From positions 1-16,541 of the forward strand of contig CACXEL010000360.1 of assembly GCA_902766655.1 (NCBI GenBank): a stretch of 16,541 nt of DNA, read 5' to 3'. The notes under the pieces were generated by a model. It was not told the DNA's origin. It saw nothing but the letters and a program-made list of their open reading frames with translations, and did not search any database. Below are positions 1 through 8,373 of this stretch, piece by piece. This DNA is from an uncultured Lachnospiraceae bacterium (GTDB lineage Bacteria; Bacillota; Clostridia; Lachnospirales; Lachnospiraceae). The position numbers and the translations under genes were made by a program. Within the stretch, counting starts at the first letter, position 1. Each line of letters begins with the position of its first letter.

Positions 1-681
1 CACACCGCCCTTGGCGATGGGGAAGAAGGCGTCGACGACGCGCTGACCTGTGATCAGCGGCTTCTGGGGGGCCAGCTTGGTCTTGTAGGGGCGTCCGCGG
101 CGGACCGGCCAGCGCTGCATGAGGGTCAGCTCCTTGTCGCCGTCCTTGGTATCAAGAACGCAGACCGTCTCCTCGACTGTGAAGGAGCCTGCCTTGATTT
201 CCTTGACGGTGCCGGCGATGCCGTAGGGAACCATGATCTTCTGGACGACGACCGGGGTCTCCTGAACGGTACCGATGATGTCACCGGCTTCCACCTCGTC
301 GCCGACCTTGGCGGTGGGCACAAATTCCCACTTGGCCGTGCGGGAGAGGGCGGCTACCTCAACGCCGCGCTGAAGGTTGTTGGAGTGTGTCTGCTCCATA
401 ATGCCGTTCAGAGGACGCTGGATACCGTCGTAGATAGAGTTGATGAGGCCGGGGCCGAGCTCTACGGAAAGCGGCACCTCCATAGATTCGACCGGCTCGC
501 CCGGTCCGAGGCCCGCTGTCTCTTCATAAACCTGAATGGATGCCTGGTCGCCGTGCATTTCGATGATCTCACCGATCAGGCGCTGCTTGCTGACACGGAC
601 AACGTCAAACATGTTCGCGTCGCGCATACCCTCGGCGATGACGAGCGGTCCTGCAACCTTTAAAATCGTGCCTGTGCTCAA
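1..681 (-). CDS. ntpA: V-type ATP synthase subunit A, N-terminal part (cut by window edge)
   Basis: This is the catalytic subunit of the V1/A1 head, which hydrolyses or makes ATP in the A3B3 hexamer. The first 227 residues are visible. They comprise the N-terminal beta-barrel (TILKVAGPLVIAEGM), then GPGLINSIYDGIQRPL, then the extra domain of about 90 residues typical of V/A-type A subunits, and they end at FFPIAKGGV. The Walker A P-loop should follow immediately outside the window, so no catalytic residue is visible. The start is TTG at 681-679. AAGGAG lies about eight bases upstream, and translation from this codon gives the usual family N-terminus; no nearby in-frame ATG fits. The gene is last in the visible part of the operon, 130 bases downstream of the subunit F gene. 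ntpB and ntpD are expected further left. The family assignment is secure. Confidence 0.97.
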   Translation of the reverse strand, partial: MSTGTILKVAGPLVIAEGMRDANMFDVVRVSKQRLIGEIIEMHGDQASIQVYEETAGLGPGEPVESMEVPLSVELGPGLINSIYDGIQRPLNGIMEQTHSNNLQRGVEVAALSRTAKWEFVPTAKVGDEVEAGDIIGTVQETPVVVQKIMVPYGIAGTVKEIKAGSFTVEETVCVLDTKDGDKELTLMQRWPVRRGRPYKTKLAPQKPLITGQRVVDAFFPIAKGGV

Positions 682-738
682 TGTTGTTTCTCCTTTATCT
701 CCGGATCTGTACCTTCTGACGGCCCGATCCGGGAAACT

Positions 739-753
739 GCGGCCGAAGGCCGC
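739..753 (-). other. Stem-loop in the ntpG-ntpA spacer
   Basis: The 130-base spacer 682-811 contains a perfect hairpin with a 6-bp GC stem (GCGGCC / GGCCGC) and a 3-base TTC loop, followed on the minus strand by a second G/C-rich stretch before the ntpA ribosome binding site. No T-run follows, so it does not look like a terminator. It may protect or process the polycistronic mRNA and so set the amount of A (and B) subunit. That role is inferred. Confidence 0.5.
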
Positions 754-811
754 GTAGTACGTTCCTTCACCCTGCGCGTCCGGGCCTGGTTGTCGGCCCT
801 GAACGCCCGGC

Positions 812-1135
812 TCAGCCGTTGCCGCCGAACAGAATGTCAGATCCGACCGCCTGCTCGACGCTCGCCTTGACGTTCCTGACACCCTCGCCGGTGTTCCCCT
901 GAACGCCCGGGATGAGGATGATGGCAGGCGAGATCTTGTCCGCATAGCGCGCCCTCTCGTTCGAAAGAGTCGCGCCAAGCTTCTCCGTCATGTAAATGAC
1001 GCCATAGTCGTTCTCCGCCAGGTGTCTCAGAAGGCGGGTGCCTTCCTCCAGGGTCGTCACGGCGAAGGTGTCAAGACCCAGCGTGCCGAACCCGTAAATG
1101 CTGTCGTAATCGCCCATGACTGCTATCTTAGACAT
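812..1135 (-). CDS. ntpG: V-type ATP synthase subunit F
   Basis: This is the small subunit of the central rotor stalk, which couples the catalytic head to the membrane ring. The 107-residue product begins MSKIAVMGDYDSIYGFG, has the typical GVIYMTEKLG and ISPAIILIPG segments of a Rossmann-like CheY-type fold, and ends in a Gly-rich tail. The start is ATG at 1135-1133, chosen because GAGGG precedes it at good spacing and because family members begin at this point. An in-frame ATG ten codons upstream lies inside the subunit C gene and has no advantage. The start overlaps the stop of the subunit C gene by eight bases, which suggests translational coupling. In E. hirae naming this subunit is NtpG; other schemes call it subunit F (AtpF/NtpF). 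Confidence 0.94.
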   Translation of the reverse strand: MSKIAVMGDYDSIYGFGTLGLDTFAVTTLEEGTRLLRHLAENDYGVIYMTEKLGATLSNERARYADKISPAIILIPGVQGNTGEGVRNVKASVEQAVGSDILFGGNG

Positions 1136-2105
1136 ACATTTCCCTCGTTCTTTCCCGGATCTCATTTTCAGGCAGGTGGTTGGCCTTGCCCGTGATGATG
1201 ATCCGCGCTGTCTTGATCTCGTTCAGCCGTGCCAGCACATAGGCGGCCAGCGGTCCGACGGACATGATCTCGTATTTCTGCGGCTTGATGGACCGGATCA
1301 TCCGGTCATCGCACCAGCGCTCAAAGGCTGAATAGGATTTTTTCAGGGCTTCCGCAGCCTCGGCGAAGCCGGAGGCCGTCAGGTAATCCATCAGGGTGTC
1401 CTCCCCCTGGAATGCTGCCTGGGCAAGGCCCCTGCCGTCAAAGGCCCGGCAGGGCGCGATCGCCTTCATGAGGAAATCCAGGGACTTCTTCGTCTTGGCT
1501 CCGCGGACGGCGATCTTGATATCCGTCACGGCGACCTGGGACTCAGCGTAATCCCGGATGACCTTATATCTGGACTTCTGGCCGGCCGCCTCGATGGCTT
1601 CCAGGCAGGCCCGGTCCACGATGACGTCGCAGAGCTGCCCGTCGCGCCCCGTCAGCATGGCCTCATAGGCCGGTGCCGCGCACGCGCGCATATGCTCGGG
1701 CAGGGCCGCGTAGTCCTTGTCCCTCAGTATCCGCAGCATCTCATCCCTGTCATACTTATCATCGGCGTAGAAGGCCTCCGGGTGGTTGCCCGATGTACAG
1801 ATCTCCTTGATGCCGGTCTTAAGATTATGATAGATATTCGGAAATGAGAGCACGTCGAAGACGGAGAAATCGACGCCCAGCTCTTTCATGAGCGCCCAGG
1901 TCTTCCGCTCCTCTGCGGCCAGCATTGCCTCGGGATCCTTCCCCTGGGTGGATGCGTCTCCCCATCCCTTGTCCTTCAGGTAGGCGACCACCGCGGCCGC
2001 ATCCTTTAAGCCGGCCATGGTGCTCACGTCCGTGTCGGACAGAAGGCGGGTCTCAAGGACTCGGATCCTTGCCACCGCGTAAATATAATCCCAATCTGAT
2101 GCCAT
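1128..2105 (-). CDS. ntpC: V-type ATP synthase subunit C (AC39/d family)
   Basis: This 325-residue protein has the usual length of the V-ATPase C/d (AC39) family. In known complexes it forms the funnel-shaped cap that sits on the K ring and receives the central stalk. The sequence is mostly alpha-helical and soluble, with the family-like opening DWDYIYAVARIRVLETRLL, a central FPNIYHNLKTGIK segment and a C-terminal block around GPLAAYVLARLNEIKTARII. The start ATG at 2105-2103 is preceded by AAGGAG seven bases upstream. The gene lies 54 bases after ntpE and overlaps the next gene. Operon position (E-C-F-A) and sequence agree, so the assignment is firm. Confidence 0.95.
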   Translation of the reverse strand: MASDWDYIYAVARIRVLETRLLSDTDVSTMAGLKDAAAVVAYLKDKGWGDASTQGKDPEAMLAAEERKTWALMKELGVDFSVFDVLSFPNIYHNLKTGIKEICTSGNHPEAFYADDKYDRDEMLRILRDKDYAALPEHMRACAAPAYEAMLTGRDGQLCDVIVDRACLEAIEAAGQKSRYKVIRDYAESQVAVTDIKIAVRGAKTKKSLDFLMKAIAPCRAFDGRGLAQAAFQGEDTLMDYLTASGFAEAAEALKKSYSAFERWCDDRMIRSIKPQKYEIMSVGPLAAYVLARLNEIKTARIIITGKANHLPENEIRERTREMYV

Positions 2106-2159
2106 TTAACTGCTCCTTAACTTTGTCTGCAGCGCCCGCTGCGATCGTTGAACTTCACT

Positions 2160-2753
2160 TCAGGAAAAGAGGAATCTGTACACCTTGTCCTGAATCTTCT
2201 CCCTGCCCGCCTCGAAAATCGCTTCCAGGGAGCAGTTCTCCTCGATACCTCCGTAGGCGAGCACGAATCCGCTTGTAATGCCCTTCACCGGCTCCGCCAG
2301 CTTCAGGCTTCCGCCGGCCTTCTTCGCGATGGCCTGGGCCTCCTCGATAAAGCCCTTCGGAAGACGGGCAGTATCCTTGGCGGAGAAGGCGATCGTGCCG
2401 TCGCCCTTCTGCACGTTCTTCGCCAGGATCTTCTTCAGCATGGCGAAATAAGCGGCGTCATCCTGATTTTCGAGCCTTTCGAGCGCCTCGGACATGATTC
2501 CCTCGATCATCTCCTGCTTGGCCGTCAGGATGGCCTTCTTCTTTGTGATATCGGCGGAGGACTGGCTGCGGGCAGCGTATGTCTTCACGGCCTCGCTGCT
2601 GCGTTCGTCGGCAGCCTTTTTGAGGTCCGCCGCGCTGCGCTGCGCCTCTTCGCGGATGGAAGCAGCTTCCTTCTCCGCAGCCGCGATCACGCCTTTGGCC
2701 TCTTCCTGCGCTTCCTGCAGGATCTGACCGATGATATTGTCAATACCTGCCAT
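2160..2753 (-). CDS. ntpE: V-type ATP synthase subunit E
   Basis: This is the peripheral stalk (stator) subunit that ties the catalytic head to the membrane part and pairs with the coiled-coil G/H subunit. The 197-residue product has a long Ala/Glu/Lys-rich N-terminal helix (about residues 1-90, for example QEAQEEAKGVIAAAEKEA) expected to form a coiled coil. A mixed alpha/beta C-terminal domain follows, with SGFVLAYGGIEENCSLEAIF near residues 160-180, a hallmark of the family where it contacts the A/B head. The ATG start at 2753 follows a GAGGGG ribosome binding site and lies 15 bases after the ntpK stop. Length and sequence are normal for bacterial members. Confidence 0.95.
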   Translation of the reverse strand: MAGIDNIIGQILQEAQEEAKGVIAAAEKEAASIREEAQRSAADLKKAADERSSEAVKTYAARSQSSADITKKKAILTAKQEMIEGIMSEALERLENQDDAAYFAMLKKILAKNVQKGDGTIAFSAKDTARLPKGFIEEAQAIAKKAGGSLKLAEPVKGITSGFVLAYGGIEENCSLEAIFEAGREKIQDKVYRFLFS

Positions 2754-2768
2754 GAGTGTTCCCCCTCG

Positions 2769-5266
<2,498 letters not shown>

Positions 5267-5297
5267 AGTTACCCCGCCTTTCTATAGTTGCTGCGGC

Positions 5298-5366
5298 GTT
5301 CATCTGAAAAATGAACACCCTTTCCGGCACTTTTTGTGCCGGCTATCCCAACGGCCCGAAGGGCCG
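5298..5366 (-). other. Three consecutive stem-loops in the ntpF-ntpI spacer
   Basis: The spacer 5267-5389 holds three perfect hairpins in a row: 5298-5316 (6-bp stem GTTCAT/ATGAAC), 5324-5342 (7-bp stem CCGGCAC/GTGCCGG with a T5 loop, A5 in the transcript) and 5352-5366 (6-bp GC stem with a GAA loop). None is followed by a T-run in the direction of transcription, so they do not look like intrinsic terminators. They may serve as mRNA stability or processing elements separating the small stalk gene from the rest of the operon. The hairpins are visible; the role is inferred. Confidence 0.6.
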
Positions 5367-5389
5367 GTGAAATCATATGCGCGGCCTTT

Positions 5390-5698
5390 TCAGACCAGAG
5401 CATCCATGACCAGCCTGACGGCTTCCTCGCGCCTGCCGGCCACAGCCTCCTTCATGGCAGCGATCTCCTGCCCGGACTCGGCCTTCGCCTGCTCGAGTGT
5501 GGCTGCGCCTTTGGACTCAGCCTCCTTCAGCATGGCCGCCCTGGCCGCCCTGGCAGCCTCCTCGGCGTCCGCCCTGATCTGTCCGGCGTCCGCTCTGGCT
5601 GCCTTGAGGAGCTCGTCAGCCTGTTTTCTGGCATCCGCAATGGCTGCCATCCCCTTGGCCTCCGCCTCCTTCACGGCCTTGATGTTCTCACCTATCAT
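5390..5698 (-). CDS. ntpF: V-type ATP synthase peripheral stalk subunit G/H (coiled coil)
   Basis: This 102-residue protein is almost entirely a charged, Ala-rich helix, for example ADELLKAARADAGQIRADAE, with no membrane segment. It is the partner of subunit E in the peripheral stalk. In the E. hirae ntp and archaeal aha operons the gene for this subunit (NtpF / AhaH) comes first, directly before subunit I, exactly as here. Low sequence complexity makes sequence-only assignment weak; position and length carry the call. ATG at 5698 is preceded by AAAGGCGGTG. It is the first gene of the operon and is transcribed across a leader of roughly 200 bases. It should not be confused with the rotor subunit F gene (ntpG) downstream, which other naming schemes call ntpF. 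Confidence 0.88.
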   Translation of the reverse strand: MIGENIKAVKEAEAKGMAAIADARKQADELLKAARADAGQIRADAEEAARAARAAMLKEAESKGAATLEQAKAESGQEIAAMKEAVAGRREEAVRLVMDALV

Positions 5699-5773
5699 TC
5701 AATCACCGCCTTTTCTTTTTGTATTCACCCGTTGCCGGGTATCCGGGGCAGTACACCGCCCTGTCCTCCTGCA

Positions 5774-5847
5774 GACGGCCCGAATGTGCGGACAAATGAA
5801 ATCAGGTCCCGGTCCTGCAGGCAAGCCTGCCGGTCCCGGCGGCCGTC
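5774..5847 (-). other. Structured 5' leader of the V-ATPase operon
   Basis: The stretch 5699-6103 has no convincing gene. Its part next to the operon could fold into a nested structure: an outer 7-bp stem (5774-5780 with 5841-5847, GACGGCC/GGCCGTC) encloses a strong inner palindrome at 5817-5830 (GCAGGC-AA-GCCTGC) flanked by repeated GGTCC/GGTCCC elements. I recognise no known riboswitch in it. It could be an mRNA-stabilising or regulatory leader. Positions 5991-6103, on the other side of the terminator and promoter, hold the 3' untranslated end of the pseudouridine synthase gene and nothing else I can identify. Confidence 0.4.
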
Positions 5848-5922
5848 TTTCCATTGATTTCCGGACACGCCACAAGCGGGAGGGTTGAGTCCCCCCTGTA
5901 TTCTATAAAGTTTATCATAAAC

Positions 5923-5950
5923 CATATACAGATTCTATGCTTTTTTTCAA
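5923..5950 (-). promoter_or_regulatory. Candidate promoter of the V-ATPase operon
   Basis: On the minus strand TTGAAA (5950-5945) is followed after 16 bases by TATATG (5928-5923), in an AT-rich pocket that contrasts with the GC-rich surroundings. It directly follows the terminator of the upstream gene, whose T-run overlaps the -35 box. The -10 box matches only four of six consensus bases, and a second AT-rich candidate, TATGAT, lies a few bases further down. The position is plausible but the exact element is uncertain. Confidence 0.45.
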
Positions 5951-5990
5951 AAATGGGCCTGTCGGGGAATGGGATTCCTCCGGCAGGCCC
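5949..5990 (-). terminator. Intrinsic terminator of the pseudouridine synthase gene
   Basis: On the minus strand a long hairpin (arms 5984-5990 and 5955-5961, GGGCCTG/CAGGCCC, extended inward by further pairs with one bulged base to a GGG-complement loop at 5971-5973) is followed by ATTTTTG. It lies about 110 bases after the stop of the pseudouridine synthase gene and immediately before the V-ATPase promoter region, insulating the two units. Confidence 0.75.
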
Positions 5991-6103
5991 AAAAATTCCG
6001 GCAGACGCCTCTTGTCAAAGTGTCTGAACTCCCTGAAAAGGCAGTTTCACGCCGCAGGCACTCCTTCCCATCCGAGCAGGCGGCAGCAGCTGTCGCAAGA
6101 AAA

Positions 6104-6730
6104 TCAGCCTTCCTCCGAACCGTCCAGTGTGAACAGCATCCGTTTCCCGGTCACAGGATGGATGAAGCTCAATGACCAGGCCGTGAGGGCCAGCTTTTCA
6201 GCAGGTGCTCCGCCGTACTTCCGGTCGCCCCGGATGGGCATCCCCGCATGGGAGAGTTGGACTCGGATCTGGTGGTGGCGGCCGGTGTGGAGAGAGATCT
6301 CCAGCGTATCCTCATTCAGCTTCCTGTAATCCAGCACCGCCTTTTTGGCCCCTTTTTCGCCCGGCTTCGCTATGCGGGAGGTGTTGCCGGCCTTCTCTCT
6401 GATCAGGTAGTCAGTCAGCGTGCCCGACTCGGCCGGGATTGGGCCGGAGACCACCGCCCGGTAGATCTTCCGCATCCTCCCGTCCTGCACCTGGGCAGAC
6501 AGGCTGGCCGCGGCCCCTCTGGTCCTCGCAAAGACCAGAAGGCCCGCCACCGGCTGGTCCAGGCGGTGGACCATGAAAAGCGGCGGCCTGCCCTCACGAC
6601 CGATGCGGCGGGCAAGCTCGCCAAGGAGCATGCTCTCAAGGTCCATCTCCCCGACCCGCCGGCTCTCCACGGCCAGCCCGGCTTCCTTGAAGACCACGAT
6701 GACCGAGTCATCTTCATATATGATATTCAT
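6104..6730 (-). CDS. RluA-family RNA pseudouridine synthase
   Basis: The protein converts uridine to pseudouridine in rRNA or tRNA. With the start used here it has 208 residues: MNIIYEDDSVIVVFKEAG, then the catalytic motif MVHRLDQPVAGLLVFART with Asp58, then HTGRHHQIRVQLSHAG and GDRKYGG near the C-terminus, all standard for the RluA superfamily. The usual HRLDxxTSG is HRLDQPVAG here, a variation seen in some subgroups. No S4 RNA-binding domain is present, so it is a short, single-domain member; the target site cannot be deduced. The start ATG at 6730-6728 has AAGGAG upstream. The reading frame stays open to 6838, but those 36 codons are encoded by a palindromic repeat and are unlikely to be translated. 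The previous gene on this strand ends beyond that repeat. Confidence 0.93.
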   Translation of the reverse strand: MNIIYEDDSVIVVFKEAGLAVESRRVGEMDLESMLLGELARRIGREGRPPLFMVHRLDQPVAGLLVFARTRGAAASLSAQVQDGRMRKIYRAVVSGPIPAESGTLTDYLIREKAGNTSRIAKPGEKGAKKAVLDYRKLNEDTLEISLHTGRHHQIRVQLSHAGMPIRGDRKYGGAPAEKLALTAWSLSFIHPVTGKRMLFTLDGSEEG

Positions 6731-6761
6731 GTTCGTTCTGCTCCTTAATAAGTCAGGAAGA

Positions 6762-6843
6762 GGGTTTTGAGAATCAGGGACGGACCTTTTTCTCAAAATT
6801 CCGGATTTTGAGAAAAAAGGTCCGTCCCTGATTCTCAAAACCC
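6762..6843. repeat. Long palindromic REP-like repeat, copy 1
   Basis: Arms 6762-6799 and 6805-6843 are inverted copies of GGGTTTTGAGAATCAGGGAC..., separated by TCCGG; the only difference is a T5/A6 run length. Each arm is also framed by its own small inverted repeat (TTTTGAGA ... TCTCAAAA) around the core GGGACGGACC. It starts three bases from the amidohydrolase stop codon and lies upstream of the pseudouridine synthase. The core resembles GGGACGG-type palindromes scattered in bacterial genomes and often linked to REP-associated (Y1) transposases; that link is inference, and no transposase is in the window. As RNA it forms a very stable hairpin and may act as a terminator or 3' stabiliser for the amidohydrolase mRNA. 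Confidence 0.9.
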
Positions 6844-6845
6844 TG

Positions 6846-8219
6846 TCACATGCCGAGGTACCGGCTCACAGCCGCAGTGGCCCCGAGGACGATATCCTCC
6901 TCTTCCGTCAGCACCAGACGGCCGTTCCTCACCGTCACCTGCCCGTTCACGACCGTATAATCCACCGGCGACTTCAGACCGACGGTGCCAAAAACGGCGC
7001 CCGGGTCGGAAACAGCCCCCACCAACTCCAGCCGGTCCTTCCGGATGAGGAAGAGGTCGGCGCATTTTCCCTCCTCGAGCGACCCGATCTCCGCTTCCCT
7101 GCCCAGAAGGCGGGCGGAGCCCATGGTCGCCATTTTCAGGATCCTGTAGCCGTCCGGCGCCGCATGGCTAGACTGCAGGCGGTGGAGGAGGTAGGCGACA
7201 CGGATCTCCTCGAGAAGGTTGGTGCCGTCATTGCTAGCGCTCCCATCGACACCGAGCCCAACGGGGATCCCCAGGGCCAGCATCTCGGGGACACGGGCGA
7301 TGCCGGAGGAAAGCTTCATATTGGAAACCGGGCAATGGCAGACGCCCGTGCCGGTCTCCGCCAGGAGCTTCAGCTCCTCGTCGTTGAAATGAATCCCGTG
7401 CGCGTACCAGACGTCCTTCCCCACCCAGCCCAGGCTCTCCATGTAGGCCAGCGGACGCTTGCCGCACCGGGCAAGGGTGTAATTTTCCTCGTCTCGCGTC
7501 TCGCAGAGATGGGTGTGGAGCCTGACTTTCCTGTCCCTGGCCAGGACCGCGCTCTCCCGCAGGAGGTCCTCCGACACGGAAAAGGGCGAGCAGGGGGCAA
7601 GCGCAATGCGGTGCATGGAGGTAAAGCTGTCATCCTGCCACCTGTCGATCAGATCCACGCTGTCCCGCATGATCTCATCGACGGTCTGGACGACCGAGTC
7701 GGGGGGCAGGCCGCCGTCCTTTCTGGACAGGTCCATGGACCCCCGCGAAAAATGCATCCGAACCCCGAGCCTCTCAGCTGCGGCCCACTGGGCTCCGATC
7801 AGGTCCCCGGCGCCCTTGGGAAAGACGTAGTGATGGTCGAAGACGGTGGTGCACCCGTTCTTCATGAGTTCCGCCATGCCGGTCAGGGAGGACCAGTAAA
7901 CGGTCTGCTCATTGAGATTCTTCCAGATCTCATAGAGGGTAACGAGCCAGTCAAAAAGCTCCATGTTCTGGACCTGCGGCAGATTTCTGGAGAATATCTG
8001 GTAGAGGTGGTGGTGGGTGTTGACGAGGCCGGGATAGCAGAGGCAGCCCTTCCCGTCGATCACCTCGCCGGCCTCGGGCTCTTCCGCCCCACCGGCCGGG
8101 AAAATCCGCTCGATCACCCCGTCCCGCATGAAAATGCAGACATTCGCGAGGACCCGGTCCTCCGCATCGCAGGTCACCATCGTGTCGATATTTTTAATCA
8201 GAAGAGATTTGCTTCTCAC
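6846..8219 (-). CDS. COG0402 amidohydrolase, probable 8-oxoguanine deaminase or related aminohydrolase
   Basis: This is a metal-dependent deaminase of the amidohydrolase superfamily (AtzB/TrzN/guanine deaminase branch). The 457-residue product has an N-terminal small beta domain and a TIM barrel with all expected metal and catalytic residues: GLVNTHHHLYQ (His69, His71), HTHLCET (His237, Glu240), YAHGIHF (His274) and GVDGSASND (Asp325). The segments ELFDWLVTLYEIW and CTTVFDHHYVFPKG are like those I know from 8-oxoguanine deaminases; an s-triazine or other purine/pyrimidine substrate is possible. The start is GTG at 8219-8217, directly after AAGGAGGACCT. An in-frame ATG at 8294 lies inside a palindromic repeat and would add 25 residues with no homology value. 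The gene stands alone between two copies of that repeat, with no purine gene beside it. Confidence 0.88.
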   Translation of the reverse strand: MRSKSLLIKNIDTMVTCDAEDRVLANVCIFMRDGVIERIFPAGGAEEPEAGEVIDGKGCLCYPGLVNTHHHLYQIFSRNLPQVQNMELFDWLVTLYEIWKNLNEQTVYWSSLTGMAELMKNGCTTVFDHHYVFPKGAGDLIGAQWAAAERLGVRMHFSRGSMDLSRKDGGLPPDSVVQTVDEIMRDSVDLIDRWQDDSFTSMHRIALAPCSPFSVSEDLLRESAVLARDRKVRLHTHLCETRDEENYTLARCGKRPLAYMESLGWVGKDVWYAHGIHFNDEELKLLAETGTGVCHCPVSNMKLSSGIARVPEMLALGIPVGLGVDGSASNDGTNLLEEIRVAYLLHRLQSSHAAPDGYRILKMATMGSARLLGREAEIGSLEEGKCADLFLIRKDRLELVGAVSDPGAVFGTVGLKSPVDYTVVNGQVTVRNGRLVLTEEEDIVLGATAAVSRYLGM

Positions 8220-8228
8220 AGGTCCTCC

Positions 8229-8257
8229 TTGATTGCGGCTCCGGGCCGCGGTATAAT
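8229..8257 (+). promoter_or_regulatory. Strong sigma-A-type promoter for the DUF554 gene
   Basis: TTGATT (8229-8234) and a perfect TATAAT (8252-8257) are separated by exactly 17 bases. Transcription would start near 8264, at the very beginning of palindromic repeat copy 2, so the mRNA of the DUF554 gene would open with that hairpin. The -35 box directly abuts the ribosome binding site of the divergent amidohydrolase gene, so that gene's transcripts must cross this promoter. Confidence 0.8.
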
Positions 8258-8260
8258 TAA

Positions 8261-8342
8261 ATTTTGAGAATTTGGGACGGACCTTTTTTCTCAAAGTCAG
8301 AGAATTTTGAGAAAAAAGGTCCGTCCCTGATTCTCAAAACCC
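8261..8342. repeat. Long palindromic REP-like repeat, copy 2
   Basis: Left arm 8261-8295 and right arm 8304-8342 form an inverted repeat with two mismatches (TT at 8272-8273 where the other arm has CA) around a short loop. The right arm is identical over 39 bases to 6805-6843 of copy 1 and in the same orientation. The left arm has diverged slightly. It fills the space between the divergent amidohydrolase and DUF554 genes and lies just after the promoter at 8229-8257. Confidence 0.9.
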
Positions 8343-8373
8343 GCACAGCTTTCTCAGAAAGAGAGGTATTTCC

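Noticed and set aside
5725..5925. 66-residue open frame (MVYDKLYRIQGG...) in the V-ATPase leader
   Set aside because: No ribosome binding site precedes it, it begins within the promoter region, and the sequence fits a structured untranslated leader better.
7164..8267. 367-residue open frame on the plus strand opposite the amidohydrolase
   Set aside because: It is a mirror of a gene with complete catalytic motifs and has no start signal of its own.
6762..8342. Paired palindromes as a CRISPR array or as the ends of an insertion sequence
   Set aside because: Only two copies 1.5 kb apart, no spacer series, and the gene between them is a metabolic enzyme, not a transposase. The two copies are in direct orientation and each is itself a palindrome, unlike IS terminal repeats.
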